This document shows, one piece after another, positions 19,806 to 29,079 of a DNA stretch of 35,835 nucleotides. The stretch's first letter is position 1, and each line of letters opens with the position of its first letter. Origin of the DNA: Chara braunii (Eukaryota > Streptophyta > Charophyceae > Charales > Characeae); NCBI GenBank assembly GCA_003427395.1, contig BFEA01000368.1:164728-200562 (forward strand), given 5' to 3'. The position numbers were made by a program, and so were the translations under genes. The notes beneath the pieces are model-generated. The model was not told the origin of the DNA. It ran no database searches and saw only the letters and a list, made by a program, of their open reading frames with translations.

Positions 19806-21538
19806 GCACCGCGGGAAGTGCAGCGATATCACTTCCCAATCCGCCGGAGTCGCCTGCCTTGCTAGCAGTCTCTCTTACATCCGAGGATGACGCGGTAGTC
19901 GCAAGTTCTCGTATTGATTTCGAGAACTATGTTGTCAAGCTGGTCCCACCGTTGAACCAGCCTCTCCACGTGCAAGACTCAAGCGCATGCGCAGTAGTTC
20001 CGCCGTCGGCCAACGAACCGGTTGCTTCGCCAACCCTTCTATCGGAGGATCCGTCAACTTGGGCGAGTCTTGAGGAACACGACCCGTTGACGGTTGAGGA
20101 CTTCCAATGGTTGCCTCTTCCCTCCACCATTTTTTTGCCAACACCGCATTGCAATGCCTTAATGGCATATTTGCGCGGGTACTTGCACGCTGTAGTACCA
20201 CCTCCATCGACGGACGACGGAGTAGCGGATGTTGATCTTCGCAACTATCTAGCGAAGATCGACCGCGAGTATGCAACGCAACGGTACGTCGACATCAACG
20301 CGCCGCTCCTCTACATCCGCATTCAGATCGGAAAGGCGACCTGCAGTGCCTTGATCGATTGTGGAGCGACGCGCAACTACATCAGCCAAGACTTCATGGC
20401 ACGCGCCGGGCTAGGCCCGCGCGTTCGAAGGAAAAGTCAGCCTATGCACATCACGTTGGCCGATGGTCACACGCAAAAGTCAATCGACCGTTGCGTTGAC
20501 TCCGTGCCCGTGTACTTTGCCCCGCTAGCATGTGAGGTCGTTTCATTCGACATATTGGACACTAAGTTCGACATGATCTTAGGCATGTCGTGGCTGCAAA
20601 GCGAAGACCATCCGATGAACTTTTATCGACTCACCGTTCATGTTCGTGATCGGCGTGGCGAACTAGTCCCGTGTACGGTGCCGCTTCCTCATCCTTCGAT
20701 TGGTTGTCACATGGTCTCCGCGGCGAGCACTCGCCAATCCATCCAGCGAAAGGACATCGAGGAGATGGACATATGTTTTCTTCACGCCCTCCCACCCGGT
20801 GATCAGCCCAAGACGGATACGTCGGACCCACGCATCATTGAGCTTTTGGACAGCTATGAGGATGTCTTCCAAGCTCCCGCCGGAGTCATACCGGATCGGC
20901 CCATACGCCATGGGATCACTCTCGAGGATGGCGCCGTACCTCCGCGTGGATGTATCTACCGCATGAGCGAAGAGGAGCTTCAAGTGCTTCGGGCACAACT
21001 AGACGACCTCTTGGCCAAGGGCTGGATTCGCCCTAGTTGTTCGCCATATGGTTCTCCCGTTCTCTTTGTCCGGAATAAGAACAAGGACCTTCGTCTGTGC
21101 ATCGACTATCGGAAACTTAACGTGCAAACAATCAAGAATGCCGACCCTCTCCCTCGGATCGATGATCTTCTCGAGCGACTAGGCGGCGCCAAGTACTTCT
21201 CGAAGCTTGACCTCAAGTCCGGATATCACCAGATCGAGATCCAGCCAAGAGATCGGTACAAAACCGCATTCAAGACGCGGTATGGGCACTTTGAGTGGAT
21301 CGTCATGCCTTTCGGTCTCACCAATGCCCCGACTACTTTCCAAGCGGTTATGAAGAAGAATTTCGCGACTTGCTCGACCGCACTGTACTCATTTACCTTG
21401 ATGATATCTTGGTTTATAGTCGGACACTGGACGAGCACCTCAAGCACCTTCGCGCCATTCTGGAGCGGCTCCGTATCACCAAGTACAAGGCGAACCGCGA
21501 CAAGTGCGAGTTTGCCCAGCAAGAGCTGGAGTACTTAG
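19754..21538 (+). pseudogene. pol: Pol part 1: protease and N-terminal half of reverse transcriptase
   Basis: The meaningful frame enters from 19,802 after the frameshift site; the ATG at 19,754 is only where the open frame begins. A Pro/Ser/Glu-rich linker precedes the retropepsin-like protease. Its active site reads A-L-I-D-C-G-A-T with Asp at residue 202 (D-C-G in place of the usual D-S/T-G), followed by a typical I-L-G-M-x-W-L flap-side motif near residue 278. The RT begins near residue 400 with the W-I-R-P-S-x-S-P-Y-G-S-P-V motif, L-R-x-C-I-D-Y-R-K-L-N, [11 protein letters not shown] and [13 protein letters not shown]. It leaves frame near 21,350-21,361 in a GAAGAAGAA tract; the remaining residues to 21,538 are out of frame. 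Confidence 0.9.
19796..19837 (+). promoter_or_regulatory. Candidate -1 frameshift signal: GGGAAAC, stop, 8-bp hairpin
   Basis: GGGAAAC at 19,796-19,802 sits in the correct register (G-GGA-AAC) of the zinc-knuckle frame, with TGA immediately after it. Ten bases downstream of the heptamer is a perfect 8-bp stem (19,813-19,820 with 19,830-19,837) and a 9-nt loop. Four loop bases, GCGA at 19,823-19,826, could pair with TCGC at 19,850-19,853 to form a pseudoknot. A -1 slip enters the Pol frame exactly. Heptamer, spacer and stem match the textbook layout of retroviral frameshift sites. The caution is that this element also has 1-nt frame changes elsewhere without such signals. Confidence 0.55.
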
Positions 21539-22596
21539 GCCATTTCGTTACGCGGCAAGGCATTTGTCCGCTCACGGACAAAGTACAAGCCATTCAAGAT
21601 TGGTCGGACCTCAAGTGTACTACCGACGTCCGCTCCTTTCTTGGCTTAGCATCATACTACATGCGCTTCGTCAAAGGTTTTCAACAGATCGCTGCACCAT
21701 TGTCGCAACCTCAGTCCCCCTTGGTGCCCTTGGAGTTCAACGACGAAGCCCAGCACGCGTTCCATACGCTGAAGATTGCTTTGCTCCAAGCTCCCGTCTT
21801 AAGCATCTACGACCCAACCTTGCCTACCAAAGTGACTACGGACGCTTCCGGCTACGACATTGGCGCGAATTTGGAACAGCATGACGGCACAGACTGGCAT
21901 CCGGTTGAGTACTTCAGCCAAAAGGTGCCGCCCATCAACACTCTTGATGATGCGAGGAAGAAGGAACTGCTAGCTTTTGTCACCATACTTAAGCATTGGC
22001 ATCACTTTCTCCTCGGGCGTCGGCGTTTCACGTGGGCAACGAACACCAATCCGTTGACGTATTATAAGACTCAAGACACGATGAGCAGCACGATCGGTCG
22101 GTGGATGTATTTCATTGACCAGTTCGACTTCACCTCCAAGCATATACCGGGCTCCTCGAACAACGCAGCGGATGCTCTCTCGCGAAGACCTGATCTTTGC
22201 GCCTTGGTGCACTCCACATTCGGCCTCGACGAGGACCTGCAACAGCATTTCGTAAAAGGCTACAAGTCGGATCCGGGATTCTCCACACTCTATGCGGACT
22301 TATCATCGGATCACCCGCCGGCAAGCAATTATCGCATTGTCGACGGCTACTTGCTGCTCCATACACGAGGCAAGGACTTGTTGTGTGTTCCCCAAACCGC
22401 ATCTTGCGCACTCGCCTCCTTGGCGAATACCACGATTCGCGGCTGGCGGGACACCTTGGCGTCGCACGCACACTCGCACGACTCCGCCAACGATTTCACT
22501 GGCCGGACATCATCAGCGACGTCAATCGGTACATTCGGTCATGTGCAGTTTGCCACCGGAACAAAGGGCGCCATCAGCTCTCGTACGGCGAACTGA
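21295..22596 (+). pseudogene. pol: Pol part 2: reverse transcriptase C-terminal half and RNase H
   Basis: Coding is authentic from about 21,358 (E-F-R-D-L-L-D) to about 22,395. The polymerase catalytic box Y-L-D-D is intact at 21,394-21,405. RT thumb motifs follow (L-G-H-x-V-T, G-I-x-P-L-T-D-K, F-L-G-L-A-S-Y-Y). RNase H has the first Asp in T-T-D-A-S-G and the Glu in K-K-E-L-L-A, but the usual T-D-H/N motif reads T-N-T-N-P-L-T-Y, so the third catalytic Asp is Asn; the last Asp in N-A-A-D-A-L-S-R is present. Near 22,395, in the CCCCAAAC tract, the frame moves by -1 into integrase. Unlike the two gag sites, this tract is not in slippage register, which argues for a plain 1-nt deletion. Confidence 0.9.
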
Positions 22597-23699
22597 AACC
22601 ATTGCCGATTCCTCGGGAACCGGGTCTCTCCATTGATATGGATGTGACCGGCCCTTTCCCACGCGATCGCCTTGGCCACGACGGGATTCTCACGGTCGTT
22701 GACCGTTTGAGCAAGTACGCTCGATTTCTTCCATGCAAGTATCATGCGACGGCTCCCGAGATCGCACGACTTTTGCATACCGGCTGGTTTTGCAGCCACG
22801 GCGTTCCAGAAGACATCGTCAGCGACCGCGACACTCGTTTCATGTCAGCCTTTTGGACGACACTCATGGTGGAATCCGGCACCAGCATGAAACCGAGTTT
22901 CGCACGGCATCCTCAAACGGATGGGCAAACGGAACGTGCGCACCAGACTGCGCAGATGATGCTCCACACACTCATCCGCCTGGATCAGAAGGACTGGGTT
23001 GACCGCCTTCCCGACACCGAGTTCGCCTACAACACTTCGGTGCACCCGGCGATTGGCGTGACTCTATTCGAGTTGCATCACGGTGGACGAAAAGGACGTA
23101 TCTTCGCAGACCTCTTGCTTCCACGGGTTGCCGATGTCGACGCCGCTTGCTCCCCCGCTTCTACACAGAAGTATAGGGAACTGCTGGCCAAAGCCCGCGC
23201 AAACATGCAAAAGGCTCAAGTCCGCATGCAGCAGCAAGCAAACCGGCGTTGCATCCCATGTCCAATACGCGCTGGCGACCTAGTTTGGGTCACCTCCGAG
23301 GAATTCGCGCTCGAGCAGCACGTCTCGCGCAAGCTCCTCCCTAAGTGGTATGGACCATGGAAGGTCACTTCAGCAGCTGGCTACGACCCCGCGGGTCCAT
23401 CTTTCATCATTGAGATTCCCCCGCATTTGACGGTCCACCTGATATTTCACGTTTCAAAGCTGGCGGTCTACACTCCAGCCTCCGCAGCGGACTTCCCGGG
23501 CAGACGGTCACAGGACCCTCCTTCAATGGATGGTCATCAGGAGGCCGAACGCGTCCTCGCTCATCGCAAGCACGACAACAAGCCAATGCAGTACAAAGTT
23601 ACATTCAAGCAATGCGATCTCGACGACACACGCTGGATTTCACGAGCTGACCTGAAGGCAACAACACCCCTCATCTTTGCGCACTACGGAAAACAGTGA
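22197..23699 (+). pseudogene. pol: Pol part 3: integrase with chromo-like C-terminus
   Basis: Authentic sequence starts near 22,395. The HHCC zinc-binding motif is complete (H-X-X-X-X-X-X-H in E-Y-H-D-S-R-L-A-G-H-L-G, and C-A-V-C). The DDE core is complete by motif: Asp in S-I-D-M-D-V-T-G-P-F, Asp in I-V-S-D-R-D-T-R-F, Glu in Q-T-D-G-Q-T-E-R-A. The C-terminal GPY/F-type module follows (G-D-L-V-W-V, R-K-L-L-P-K-W-Y-G-P-W-K-V, H-L-I-F-H-V-S-K-L). The last 50 residues (A-E-R-V-L-A-H-R-K to R-W-I-S-R-A-D-L) have the spacing of a chromodomain, which in chromoviruses guides insertion to marked chromatin. It stops at TGA 23,697-23,699, 83 bp before the polypurine tract. The first 65 codons of the open frame are out-of-frame lead. 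Confidence 0.92.
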
Positions 23700-23782
23700 T
23701 TTGCTAAGGAAGCTGCCCAACCTGCCCGCCCCGTACGGATATCGGACAGACAGCTTCGCCCTCGCAGTTAGCTCGGTCTTCA

Positions 23783-23792
23783 AGGGGGGGAG
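23783..23792 (+). promoter_or_regulatory. Polypurine tract
   Basis: AAGGGGGGGAG-type purine run ending two bases before the 3' LTR. It is the normal primer for plus-strand DNA synthesis in LTR retroelements. Confidence 0.9.
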
Positions 23793-23794
23793 TG

Positions 23795-24461
23795 TGTGGC
23801 ATTCTGAGCCACACGGGCCCCAGTTAGGGCCCGGTTCCAGATAGGCAGGGTAGGCCTAGGGGACGACAGTTCAGAGGAGGCCCAGGTAGGCCAGGAACGG
23901 TGGTTCAGGCAGGCCAGGGGTAGAGGCCCAGGCCAACGGCCACAAGGCCGGTACCGGTCCAGCACAGGACCTACCGGCGGTGCAGTGCAGAGGCTGCCGC
24001 ATTTAGGCGCCAAGTCCAGTTTTGAAGCTGGACCGTTGATCAGATCAACGGTCCAGGCCGGTAGGTACCAACAGGAAGGAGGCCGGCCCAGCACTACAAA
24101 AGGCTGGGTACCAGCCTCAGTAGGAAGGTTGGTAGACAGGAGTTAGGCTTCAGGATTTGCGCAGCATTGCAGCGTTAGTGAGATTAGCGCAGCGCAGCAG
24201 CGTTAGCGCGAGCAGCGAGGCGAGATCAAGACAGCGGCAAGGAGGAACCAGCGCAGCAGGGACAGCGCCAACCACCGGCCCAGTCCGCGGCCCAGTGCCA
24301 GCCGCCTGCAGCGCCATAGCGACCGGAACAGGTACCAGGGAGGAAGGCCTCGCCTTCTCTCCCTCTTCCTCCTCCGCCTCTCTCTCTCTCTCTCTCNNNN
24401 NNNNNNNNNNNNNNNNNNNNNNNNNNNNNNNNNNNNNNNNNNNNNNNNNNNNNNNNNNNNN

Positions 24462-24519
<58 letters not shown>

Positions 24520-25055
24520 CCTTCTCAGTCTAAGTCTACTTCTGGGTTCTCCTACGGGACTACTATAAGTATGAAGGATGGTTACGAATTCTGATGACAT
24601 TGGAGACAGCAACATTGGGACTATAGGTTGAGGACTACTTGTGGGATCTGATTTCATCTTCCTCTGGAGATGTACTTGACATTGTGAGATCGATATCTGA
24701 GACATTGTGAGACACTGTATTCGTGACATTTCGGATTTTTGCTACCTCTGGCATTTCAAGATACTATCTTTGGAAACATTGAGTTGGCGTCATCTTCCCT
24801 CTCCTCCTCCCTTCGTCTCTCTCCTCCCCACTTTCGTCCGTGGATGATCTTAGACCCTGGCCTTTCGTCTGTGCCCAAGGCCAGGGCTTTCACACCACTG
24901 ATGTATGATTGAGAGTGTTTGATTGCAGTCCGAGTCAGGTGAGAGTCAGTCCATGTATCTCAAGTCTTCCGCTGACATTGTATCAACTCTGTATTGTCTG
25001 GTTGGTTCTGGGAATCTGCGCCATACTTATGACTGTGTTTCACGAGTATGCAACA
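23795..25055 (+). repeat. 3' LTR (1,261 bp including gap)
   Basis: Starts TGTGGCATTCTGAGCC, ends GAGTATGCAACA. It contains a perfect 14-bp inverted repeat with a 1-nt centre at 24,028-24,056, a smaller AGGCTGG/CCAGCCT hairpin near 24,102, and a long CT microsatellite (about 24,378-24,516) interrupted by 65 unknown bases (24,397-24,461). Apart from the microsatellite it matches the 5' LTR closely. Confidence 0.97.
24397..24461. other. Assembly gap (65 N)
   Basis: A run of unknown bases inside the CT microsatellite of the 3' LTR. Confidence 1.
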
Positions 25056-25060
25056 CAGAT
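25056..25060 (+). repeat. Target site duplication CAGAT (right copy)
   Basis: Identical to 12,159-12,163; marks the right edge of the insertion. Confidence 0.95.
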
Positions 25061-26168
25061 TGACTCCTGAGTCTCCCTTTATCTTTTCCCTCGCTGTTAT
25101 CTGTAGCCCGCACTCCTTGCATTCCCCTTCTATTTCCTTGCTCCGTCAGTCCTCTTTCTGTCTCGCCTTACCCTGTTTCCCCTTCCTCTGTCATCTTTTC
25201 TACAACTTGCAAGTGTGCCGTTATGGAAGAAGGGGGTGGGTGTAGGAACCTCACATTGAACCACACCCACATGGTGAACCTTGCACCTGATTGGGACAGG
25301 AATAGGGAGAGCTGAAAGAAATTCAAGGACTCAATTGACGGGAATTAAGAAATTCCGAGATGCAAAAGACTACAGAAGATTCTTGAAGGCACCTTGTGGA
25401 GACGGCGTTTGACAAAAAAAAAACTAAGTTTAGATCATGAAAAATTTGAGTTGAAAGCACAGTGATAAAGCCAAGACCCCCCCCCAAAAAAAAAAACATA
25501 AATCCAAGTTCTCACGAATCAAAAACACACTGACCAGTGAACACTGAAAAAAAAAAAAAAAAAACACAGAACACTGAAGTCTCTTGACAATGAAAGCCCT
25601 CTTTTGGCCTTCCACAATCAAGACAACAAGAATGTAGTAGCCCCACTATGATCTGTCCACCTAGACTACTCTCCTTACTCGACTTACTCAAGCTAGACTA
25701 CCACCCCTCACACACTCTCTGATACATGCTCGATTGAGCGATGGAGCCAAAGGATCCGCAAAGTGATGAAAGGGACTCGAATGGACAATGCGTCATCAGC
25801 AAAGCATCAACAAGCAATGTGCATCCAGATACATAACAAAAATAGCACAATGTAGCACAGCGGAAGACTCAAAGATATGACCTGACCTGTCAGATACTGA
25901 CGCGATTCAACTCATCACACACCACACGTGAGAGAGGAGGAGGGGCTGCATGCATAGAAGAAAGGCCCCTCCTTTGACACGCACATGGGGAGATACCACG
26001 GATGAGGTGAGGGAGGAAGGGCAAGGCGAAGACGGAGATGAGGGAGAAGACCAAGATCGCGATAGCGAAGTCCAAAAATAGTCTCCCTGCCGAATGTCCA
26101 ACCAATGTCTGCCGCGAAAGATGTCGACTCAGATCCTGGGCCTCATGGCCCGACATAACCTCTGCCTG

Positions 26169-26171
<3 letters not shown>
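25061..26171. other. Intergenic sequence right of the gypsy element
   Basis: No gene recognised. It contains short A runs (25,410-25,424; 25,486-25,496; 25,546-25,564). A minus-strand frame at 25,890-26,156 and others are short, with no domain. Confidence 0.45.
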
Positions 26172-26248
<77 letters not shown>

Positions 26249-26290
26249 CTGAAAGAAGAAGAAGAAGAAGAAGGAGGAGGAGGAAGAAGA
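26172..26290 (+). repeat. (TC)n microsatellite followed by AAG/AGG-rich tract
   Basis: An uninterrupted TC run (26,172-26,242), then TGTGTG and a run of GAA/GAG triplets to about 26,290. Serine-leucine and Arg/Lys-rich frames across it are repeat artefacts. Confidence 0.95.
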
Positions 26291-26399
26291 GATGGACCGC
26301 GAGAACAGGAGACGAAGAAAATGTTGCCCTCCTCGCTGTCTCACCTGCAGGTATCTGCTGCCATTTACTAATGAGCCGGTGTGTCCCTCTGTGCTGCAG

Positions 26400-26432
26400 G
26401 TCGCTGGCGAGTAGTCCAGCTATGGCGCCCAG
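26400..26432 (+). other. Exon-like segment with splice signals
   Basis: Preceded by a TACTAAT branch-like word (26,367-26,374) and a pyrimidine-rich tract ending TGCTGCAG; followed by GTAAGT at 26,433. The 33-nt segment could be a micro-exon of an unrecognised transcript. A similar start (GTCGCTG..GAGT) recurs at 27,120, before another CAG-GTAAGT (27,164-27,172). Confidence 0.25.
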
Positions 26433-26591
26433 GTAAGTCCTCCGCCTCTGCAGGTATGACCATCACCTCTCTCCCTACCTACACCTCTACCTCTAGCGTA
26501 GCGCTGTATCGCGCTGCTCCAGCAGCATGTCGCCCAAGAAGTGAGCTACTGGAACTGTGTGTAGGAGCTGGGCTGGCCGAGCTATAAATAG

Positions 26592-27069
26592 CGATGGGCC
26601 TGGCTGGTGTGCCCGTGGTCTGCAATCTGGACCACGAGATCGGGTGTCCGATGCACGGTCCAGGTTGCAGGAAAACTCCTGCTCCTCTGGTCCTGGCCTG
26701 AAACGGCCTGCCTGGTCCCTACCAGACGTCCAGGCCCTCCCTGCTGAGGTAGCAGGGAGTGTCCGCTACCTGACGCAACTGAACCTGGCCTGAAAGGGCC
26801 TGGCCACGAATGGAGGCGGCCCAAAACGTGGCCTTGGTCCGAACAGACCACAAGTCTGTTCAGACACACTGCACGTCCGAAACGACGCCTGAAACAGACA
26901 AAAATAGAACAGACGAATGAAGTCAGCAAAAATAAATAAATAAATAAAATGCTGCCTCAATCTGGACCTGCGGCCTCCAAAGTGGGCGTGGGCCTCCAGG
27001 TCGCATGCCTGGAAAGGCATGCGGCCTGGGGGCCCTCAGCAACTGTCGGGCCCCCCCAAAAGGGGCCCG
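26592..27069 (+). other. GC-rich stretch with perfect hairpins
   Basis: Inverted repeats: 26,620-26,670 (compound stem with an inner 5-bp hairpin), 26,737-26,759 (9 bp), 26,841-26,861 (8 bp, 5-nt loop), 27,003-27,022 (8 bp) and 27,047-27,069 (8 bp). The density and style match 15,930-18,145. A (AATA)n run lies at about 26,930-26,948. No protein recognised. Confidence 0.6.
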
Positions 27070-27880
27070 TGTGCAGGCTCAGCATGTAACACTTTCTATC
27101 CACTCTCCTCTTGCCGGATGTCGCTGAAGAGTCTGATCACAGGAATCACTTCTGGGTCAACAGCAGGTAAGTATCCGCCTGTTACCATAATGCTCCTTCC
27201 CTAATCCCCTCCTCGACACGCCACCTTTTTCCAAGCCCTGCACTGCTTAGGTGTGGCAGGCGCAGGCACAGGCACAAGCAGCTACCACTTTGCTGCCTTC
27301 GTCTCGCGGACGCTCAACTGGATGTGAGTGCTGCTCTTGTCCTACTGCATGCTTCCCGCTGCCCAAATGTCTGATCTGCTTGGCCTCTCCTTGTTTTCTG
27401 TGCTCAGGCCAGGGTCTGGTCCCTCGTTAGGCAGTCCCTACCCACCTGGGTTCCAGCGCAGGTAACTACCCCGGCCAGTACCGTGATGAGGCCTACCTGC
27501 TAGTTAAGGGGGCCATTTCTTGCCCATGCACATTTTTCACTTAGTGCCCACCAACTTTTCATGAATGGTCTTTTCTCAGGTCCGCCGAGGCCTGCAGCCT
27601 CACATTTCCACCGCATAGGTTGTTCGAAAGTCCTCTGAGAACCCTTATGCTTGCTGTTGCCGTCCTTTCAGAGCTCTCGCATACTGCAGAACCACTTGGG
27701 GTGCAGACTTAGTTAATTCTTCTCTTGTAAATCACCTGTCTTCACTTGGATCCAGATGATGTTTGAACTTTGAACTCCACTCGAGACTCCATTTGGGGTT
27801 TTGGTGGTCTCCCTCTGCATGGTGGCTTTGGCACAGGCAACCACCTGTGTTCCAAAATCCGGTAGACGTCAAGCCATCCA
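27070..27880 (+). other. Intergenic or untranslated sequence with further exon-like segments
   Basis: Segment 27,408-27,461 is preceded by a long pyrimidine tract ending TGCTCAG and followed by GTAACT. Segment 27,580-27,618 is preceded by TCTTTTCTCAG and followed by GTTGTT. They could be small exons of a spliced non-coding or unrecognised coding transcript, or the promoter/5' UTR of the LINE that follows. No open frame links them convincingly. Confidence 0.25.
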
Positions 27881-28021
27881 TTGTTGGAGGCAGCATGGAG
27901 CACAGAGAAGGAAAGTGATCTTTTTTTTCATTATTCATTTTTAGAAGAAGGCAAGAGTCCTCCGGGTTCAGAAGCGGAATCCAGCCCGGACACACAGTCC
28001 CACAAGGACCCAATCAGAGAC

Positions 28022-28955
28022 ATGGCACCAATACTACCAAAAAAATGGAAGCCTTCGAAGGGCAGAGACAATAGGCCCAGGAAATCTCAAGCTGATACAT
28101 CGGAAAAAGGTAGCGAGCAGCGATCCATCAAACGGGAGATAGCCATTGTCACTGCTCAGACAAAATGCCTGTTCGATCAGAATGAGTACCGCCAGAAACA
28201 CAACAAAGAGTACTGCACAATCTGAAATGTCGCGGAGAACAGGGCTCCCCATGTCACTGAGAAAGCAGCATCAGACCGCAAAAACAATCAAAGTCGTCAG
28301 ACCTCTGGTCCCCGTCCGGTACAGGAGGGAACTTGGCGAGTGGCAGGTAGCCACTGATGTATCCTTCACTATCCCGACGCTGGGAGACCAGCAGTCCCTG
28401 GCCATAACTATCAAAGAAGGGATCTCGGACGAATTCCCTGCGGGCGTTTATGAAGTCCCAGCGGCCCATGCAGATAATGAAGACGAAACAGGCCAGGCCC
28501 CCGACACAGCCAGGTCCTTCGAGCCAATCATAGTAAAACTGGATGAGAAAGCCAAATTACATGAAGGACTGGTATGAAGAGCGTGGAACACTGAGACAGC
28601 GCTGCCGTACAGCACTCTTGCAGGAAAGATGTGCCCGACAGAGGTCATGGCGGTCTCCCTTCCCTCCATTATCCGGTCCCACATTCTCATCACAGAGCAC
28701 TCCTTGCAAGACGAAGCCAAGGCGCTCTACGTGGAGCCCGACGACGACGAGGGAAGTATGGCCGATGACGAAGACTACGGGGTGGCTGACGGGATTTCCC
28801 CAGAAGGAGCAGGGACTGGAGCCACGCCGTTGCCCGAAGGTAGCGTGGGGGCATACACCCTGAGCTCCATGCCGGGGAAAGAGATCAGCGAGGGCAACGA
28901 GAACAGCGAGGACTCTGAGCGGGGCAGCCCCAAAACCTCTGCCGCTGTGGACTAA
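28022..28955 (+). pseudogene. LINE ORF1 (nucleic-acid-binding protein candidate), interrupted
   Basis: It begins M-A-P-I-L-P-K-K-W in one frame (open to 28,225). The frame moves around 28,200 into 28,146-28,577, then TGA at 28,575-28,577, and continues in the same frame to TAA at 28,953-28,955. The N-terminal part is strongly basic (Lys/Arg/Gln), as in ORF1 proteins that coat LINE RNA. The middle is mixed (V-R-P-L-V-P-V-R-Y). The last 110 residues are acidic, with an E-P-D-D-D-E-G and M-A-D-D-E-D-Y run. I see no CCHC knuckle or clear RRM. The assignment rests on position: it ends 124 bp before ORF2, as in two-ORF LINEs. Confidence 0.6.
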
Positions 28956-29079
28956 ATATATCGAACCTCCAATTATCAACCCTGCCCAACAAACGCCCAT
29001 CCCAACCGAGCAAAAAAATAAATAAAAAATAATAAAAAATCAATCAATCTGAACACAACACCCCACCAAACGAAATCAA

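Larger units (their letters stand above)
12164..25055 (+). mobile_element. Full-length Ty3/gypsy (chromovirus-type) LTR retrotransposon
   Basis: A single 12.9-kb insertion bounded by LTRs (TGTGG...CAACA) and a CAGAT duplication. From left to right: 5' LTR, tRNA-Met primer binding site, long leader, Gag, zinc knuckle, protease, RT, RNase H, integrase with chromo-like tail, polypurine tract, 3' LTR. RT before integrase places it in Ty3/gypsy; the C-terminal chromo-like segment points to chromoviruses. By eye the first 270 bp of the two LTRs differ at roughly 5% of positions, so it is not very young. Reading frames are interrupted by in-frame stops in Gag and several 1-nt frame changes, and the RNase H Asp is Asn. 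The copy is therefore probably not autonomous in its present form. Two sequence gaps lie inside it. Confidence 0.97.

Noticed and set aside
21340-21365. Programmed frameshift in the middle of RT
   Set aside because: The frame change lies in a GAAGAAGAA tract without a slippery heptamer, and a ribosomal shift inside the RT palm would be without precedent; a 1-nt deletion is simpler.
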